Shown: positions 60,725 through 64,000 of the stretch, piece after piece
How positions within the stretch are numbered: the stretch's first letter is position 1
Layout of the letters: the number at the start of each line of letters is the position of its first letter
From: Oceaniovalibus sp. ACAM 378
Lineage (GTDB): Bacteria > Pseudomonadota > Alphaproteobacteria > Rhodobacterales > Rhodobacteraceae
Length of the DNA: 64,000 nucleotides
Assembly: GCF_008085915.1 (NCBI RefSeq)
Contig: NZ_VSJK01000001.1
Span: 62,001 to 126,000 of the forward strand
Reading direction: 5' to 3'
Position numbers and translations under genes: made by a program
The notes under the pieces: model-generated
Told to the model about the DNA's origin: nothing
The model's database searches: none
What the model saw: only the letters and a program-made list of their open reading frames with translations

Positions 60725-61333
60725 ATGCTGACCCTCTATCACGCACCGCTTAGCCGTTCGTCACGCATCCTGACGCTGCTTGACGAATTGGGCGCGCTCG
60801 ACAAGGTGGATGTCAAAGTGGTGACGATCCGCCGGCAAGACGGCAGTGGCGGGCGCGATCCGAACAACCCCCACCCCGAAGGCAAGGTGCCCTATCTGGT
60901 GCACGACGGGGTCGGCATCCGCGAATCCAACGCGATCATGCAGTATCTGTGCGAAATGTTCCCCAAAGCCGGGCTTGCGCCACAACCGGGCGACGCGACG
61001 CGCGGCGCGTTCCTGGCCTGGATGGCGTGGTACGGCAACGTGATGGAGCCGGTTCTGGTGATGAATGCGGTTGGAGTCGAAAATCCGTTGCTCGCGAAAA
61101 CCTTTGGCGGCACGGATGAGATGACCGGGCAGATTGAAACGGCGCTGTCGAAAAAACCCTATCTGCTGGGCGATACTTTTACTGCGGCCGATCTGATCGT
61201 CGTCTCGGCCTATCTGTGGATGCCGCAGATCACGCCGGACATTCCCGTGATCCGCGACTGGATTGAACGCTGCGGCGCGCGCGCATCGCTCAGGCGGACG
61301 CAACAGCGCGATACAGCCACGATGGCGGCGTAA
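60725..61333 (+). CDS. Glutathione S-transferase family protein
   Basis: 202 residues: N-terminal thioredoxin-like domain (LYHAPLSRSSRILTLLDELG, with NPHPEGKVPYL and the ESNAIMQYL glutathione-binding corner) and C-terminal helical domain (LLGDTFTAADLIVVS is the N-capping box). The likely activating residue is a Ser in PLSRSS. ATG 60725 follows AAAGGATACGAA. Probably controlled by the divergent WYL regulator; substrate unknown. It ends 4 bases before the convergent ligase gene. Confidence 0.93.
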   Translation: MLTLYHAPLSRSSRILTLLDELGALDKVDVKVVTIRRQDGSGGRDPNNPHPEGKVPYLVHDGVGIRESNAIMQYLCEMFPKAGLAPQPGDATRGAFLAWMAWYGNVMEPVLVMNAVGVENPLLAKTFGGTDEMTGQIETALSKKPYLLGDTFTAADLIVVSAYLWMPQITPDIPVIRDWIERCGARASLRRTQQRDTATMAA

Positions 61334-61337
61334 ACCG

Positions 61338-62708
61338 TCACACGTTCAGCAAGAGATGTTCGCGTTCCCAAGGTGAAATGACATGCAGGAATTCTTCGTA
61401 TTCACTGCGTTTCACGATCGAATAGACCCGGGCGAATTCATGTCCCAGCAGTTCGTGCAGATCGGTCGCGTCATCGAACAGATCAAGCGCGTCGAACATG
61501 CCGCGGGGGATTGCCTCTTCCGCGGCATAGGCATCACCGGCGAATTCCGGTGTCGGTTCAAGCTTTTGCACCATACCCAGGTATCCGCAGGCCAGCGATG
61601 CCGCGATTCCCAGATAGGGGTTGCAATCCATGCCCGCCAGACGGTTTTCAACCCGCCGCCCCTGCGCGTCCGAAATCGGAATCCGGATTCCGGTGGTGCG
61701 GTTGTCGCGCCCCCATTCCAGATTGATCGGCGCAGAGTGGTCTTTCACATAGCGCCGGTAACTGTTCACATAGGGTGCCAGCATTGCGATGACGGAAGGT
61801 AGATGGTGCTGCATTCCGCCCAGAAAATGCCGGAAGATCGGTGTTTCGCCCCCATCGGCATCGGAAAAGATGTTCTCTCCCGTCACCAGATCCTCGACCG
61901 AGTGGTGAAGGTGCATCGCACTGCCCGGCTCATTCTCGATCGGTTTCGCCATGAAGGTGGCGAAACAGTCGTGACGCAACGCAGCCTCACGGATCAGGCG
62001 TTTGAAATAGAAGACTTCATCGGCAAGCTTGACCGGATTGCCGTGCCGCAGGTTGATTTCCAACTGCCCCGCGCCGCCTTCCTGCGTGATGCCGTCGATT
62101 TCGAAACCCTGCGCCTCGGCATAGTCATAGATATCGTCGATCACCGGGCCGTATTCATCGACCGCCGACATGGAATAGGCCTGCCGCGCCGCAGCACGCC
62201 GCCCGGTGCGCCCCATCATCGGTTCGATCACCTGACCGGGATCAATGTTGCGGGCGACCAGATAGAACTCCATCTCCGGCGCGATGATCGGTTTCCAGCC
62301 CTTGGCGTGATAGGCCTGCATCACCCGTTTCAGCACGTTGCGCGGCGCGGTCGGCACCGGTTCACCGGTTTGCAGATAGGCGTCGTGAATCACCTGCAAC
62401 GTCCAGTCCGCCGTCCATGGCGCGGCTGTGGCGGTGGAATAATCCGGTGTCAGGATCATGTCGGGCTCGGTAAAGCCCTCGGCCCCCGCCGCCTCGGCCC
62501 AGCCGCCGGTGATTGTCTGAAAGAAGATCGAATTGGGCAGGAAAAACTGCTTTTGCCGCGCGAATTTGCTGGCGGGCATCGCCTTGCCCCGGGCGATTCC
62601 GGGGATGTCGGAGATGATGCATTCAACCTCGTCCAGACGCCGCCCTTCGAGAAACTCCTGCGCGGCCCGGGGGATTTGGCTTGTCCATTCGGTGTCAGGC
62701 CTGTTCAT
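61338..62708 (-). CDS. Glutamine synthetase family protein (gamma-glutamylputrescine synthetase-like)
   Basis: 456 residues of the PuuA type: ISDIPGIARGKAMPASKFA near the start, FFLPNSIFFQTITGG, APEMEFYLVARN, GAGQLEINLRHGNP, SAMHLHHSVED and WGRDNRTTGIRIPIS. In the Puu route it joins glutamate to putrescine using ATP. It overlaps the amidotransferase gene by 14 bases, supporting one transcript. Compared with the ligase at 56070 it is longer and closer to canonical PuuA. Confidence 0.92.
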   Translation of the reverse strand: MNRPDTEWTSQIPRAAQEFLEGRRLDEVECIISDIPGIARGKAMPASKFARQKQFFLPNSIFFQTITGGWAEAAGAEGFTEPDMILTPDYSTATAAPWTADWTLQVIHDAYLQTGEPVPTAPRNVLKRVMQAYHAKGWKPIIAPEMEFYLVARNIDPGQVIEPMMGRTGRRAAARQAYSMSAVDEYGPVIDDIYDYAEAQGFEIDGITQEGGAGQLEINLRHGNPVKLADEVFYFKRLIREAALRHDCFATFMAKPIENEPGSAMHLHHSVEDLVTGENIFSDADGGETPIFRHFLGGMQHHLPSVIAMLAPYVNSYRRYVKDHSAPINLEWGRDNRTTGIRIPISDAQGRRVENRLAGMDCNPYLGIAASLACGYLGMVQKLEPTPEFAGDAYAAEEAIPRGMFDALDLFDDATDLHELLGHEFARVYSIVKRSEYEEFLHVISPWEREHLLLNV

Positions 62709-63384
62709 GTGCCGCCGCCTTGAGAAATTGCGCCAGCATCAGGCCGACCGCCCCGTTGTCGACCGGTTCGTGCAACACCGCCATTGCCTGTTCCAGCAGC
62801 GGATCGGGCACCACACCGCGGCCGCGATGTTCGATCAGCCCACCGATGAAATCATTGTCGAATTCCGGATGTGCCTGAACGGTCATGATCGTGTCACCAT
62901 AGCCAAGGGCCGCATATTCGCAGAAGTCATTACGCCCCAGAACCCGCGCGCCGGGCGGCAAAGTGACCACCTGATCCTGATGCCAGGCGTTCATCACCAC
63001 ATCGCGTCCATCAAAATCATAGGCGGTGCGCCCCACGGCCCAGCCACCAGAGAACTTTTCAACCCGCCCCCCCAAGGCCTGCGCGATGATCTGATGGCCG
63101 AAACAGATGCCGACCATGGGCCGTCCGCCCGCGTGAACATCGCAAATGAACCGCTCCAGCGGCGCGATCCAGTCGTGATCCTCATAAGCGCCGTGGCGCG
63201 ATCCGGTGATCAGCCAGCCATCGGCGTCATCCATCGACGCAGGCATCTGCCCATCGCAGACAAGATAAGTGGAAAAGGTGAAATCGTGCCCTTTCAGAAG
63301 ACGGGCAAACATGGCGGGATAATCGCCTGTCACGGGTTTCAGGGCGTCCGGGGCAAGCCCGGTCTGAAGAATGCCAATATGCAT
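62695..63384 (-). CDS. Class I glutamine amidotransferase-like hydrolase
   Basis: 229 residues with the class I fold: TGSRHGAYEDHDWI oxyanion region, nucleophile C94 in VGICFGHQIIAQALGG and the His-Glu pair in VQAHPEFDNDF. It resembles stand-alone GuaA-type amidotransferases. Next to a PuuA-like ligase it may hydrolyse gamma-glutamyl-GABA or a similar conjugate, the role of PuuD, although PuuD belongs to another branch of the fold; so function is inferred from context. First gene of the minus-strand pair. Confidence 0.88.
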   Translation of the reverse strand: MHIGILQTGLAPDALKPVTGDYPAMFARLLKGHDFTFSTYLVCDGQMPASMDDADGWLITGSRHGAYEDHDWIAPLERFICDVHAGGRPMVGICFGHQIIAQALGGRVEKFSGGWAVGRTAYDFDGRDVVMNAWHQDQVVTLPPGARVLGRNDFCEYAALGYGDTIMTVQAHPEFDNDFIGGLIEHRGRGVVPDPLLEQAMAVLHEPVDNGAVGLMLAQFLKAAAHEQA

Positions 63385-63542
63385 GGGTCACCGGTTGCAA
63401 GACTTTGCACAGACTAGGCGGCGCGCAAGCGGCGTGCAAGCCGTCAGAAACCGGTGATGGCACCGACCGCGCCGCAAGGGAAGAGATTGCACCCGGCGGC
63501 GCACAGAGCTAGCGTCACTGCACATCCGACAGGAGCAAAATC

Positions 63543-64000
63543 ATGCACGACGACGCCAAATCCTGGGCCCCCAACAGCTGGGAAGCCCGCGCCGAAGCGA
63601 ACACATTCTATGGCTTCACCGATCTTCCCTCGGTGGAACAACGCGGCACCGTGGTTCTGACCCACGGCAAAGGACCGTACGTCTATGATGTGCATGGCCG
63701 CGAATACCTCGATTCAAATTCTGGGCTGTGGAATATGGTCGCCGGCTTTGATCATCCCGAATTGGCTGCCGCCGCGAAGGCGCAGTATGATCGCTTTCCG
63801 GGTTATCATTCATTTTTTGGCCGGATGTCGGACCAGACGGTCATGCTGTCGGAAAAGCTGATTCAGGTCTCGCCGTTTTCCCGGGGCCGGGTCTTTTATA
63901 CCAACTCGGGGTCCGAGGCGAATGACACCCTGGTCAAGATGCTGTGGTTCCTTGGCGCGTCCGAAGGTCAGCCGCAAAAGCGAAAGATCATCACCCGGAT
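63543..64000 (+). CDS. Class III aminotransferase (polyamine/omega-amino type), 5' part
   Basis: The first 152 residues are inside the window and the frame runs off the end. SWEARAEANTFYGFTDLPSV is characteristic of putrescine/omega-amino acid:pyruvate aminotransferases, followed by LDSNSGLWNMVAGFDHPEL, HSFFGRMSD and the cofactor-phosphate motif NSGSEAND (121-128). The catalytic lysine lies beyond the edge. A strong AGGAGCAAAATC precedes the ATG. Divergent from the amidotransferase; it fits the polyamine-degradation theme by removing an amino group from putrescine or its relatives. Confidence 0.9.
   Translation, partial: MHDDAKSWAPNSWEARAEANTFYGFTDLPSVEQRGTVVLTHGKGPYVYDVHGREYLDSNSGLWNMVAGFDHPELAAAAKAQYDRFPGYHSFFGRMSDQTVMLSEKLIQVSPFSRGRVFYTNSGSEANDTLVKMLWFLGASEGQPQKRKIITR

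Overview
This window reads as a chromosomal segment of an alphaproteobacterium of the order Rhodobacterales (Roseobacter/Rhodobacter group). The evidence is the G+C-rich coding style, frequent GTG/TTG starts and four-base ATGA gene overlaps, and gene neighbourhoods typical of that group: prfA-prmC followed by a DUF4167 protein, lptF-lptG-lptD-surA-pdxA-rsmA, secG next to pyrG, and small DUF2842, DUF1499 and DUF6524 proteins. It is mostly core genome. I see no prophage, insertion sequence, CRISPR array or rRNA operon.

Layout. 1-9.5 kb: the tail of an unidentified gene, a 3-hydroxyisobutyrate-dehydrogenase-type reductase, a penicillin-acylase-family hydrolase, the sugar-phosphate operon zwf-pgl-pgi behind a perfect palindromic operator, and a sulfotransferase fused to a cupin. 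9.6-17.7 kb: a tiny Pro-rich protein, a TfoX C-terminal-domain protein, a TPR methyltransferase, ndk, an ABC-F ATPase, a MarC protein, a membrane-anchored aspartic protease, and the minus-strand run pepA-VOC-holC. 17.8-25.4 kb: the outer-membrane biogenesis operon lptF-lptG-lptD-surA-pdxA-rsmA. 25.4-33.4 kb: prfA-prmC and a Gln-rich DUF4167 protein, two small proteins, agmatinase, an M20 amidohydrolase, mazG and an iron-binding periplasmic protein. 33.7-42.1 kb: tRNA-Asp, a GNAT enzyme, the tRNA 2-selenouridine pair (oxidoreductase-SelD fusion and MnmH), a cytochrome P450, tandem EamA transporters and thiamine pyrophosphokinase. 42.2-52.6 kb: a very acidic 814-residue protein of unknown function, purA, secG, pyrG, rlmJ and small conserved genes. 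52.7-64 kb: an amino-compound region with a polar amino-acid-type ABC transporter, two glutamine-synthetase-like ligases, a PuuB-like oxidase, a class I glutamine amidotransferase and the start of a class III aminotransferase. This resembles glutamylated-polyamine catabolism and is interrupted by a BNR-repeat protein and a WYL regulator/glutathione S-transferase pair.

The least explained items are a 25-nt motif present three times with 21 invariant positions (24526, 29124, 54307), the sulfotransferase-cupin fusion, the acidic protein at 42257, an ABC permease whose apparent N-terminus lies upstream of its first ATG, the AT-rich palindrome before the agmatinase gene, and a 548-nt stretch without a convincing gene before selD. 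I did not find a clear new multi-gene system. Family names come from motif recognition by eye; no database search was run.
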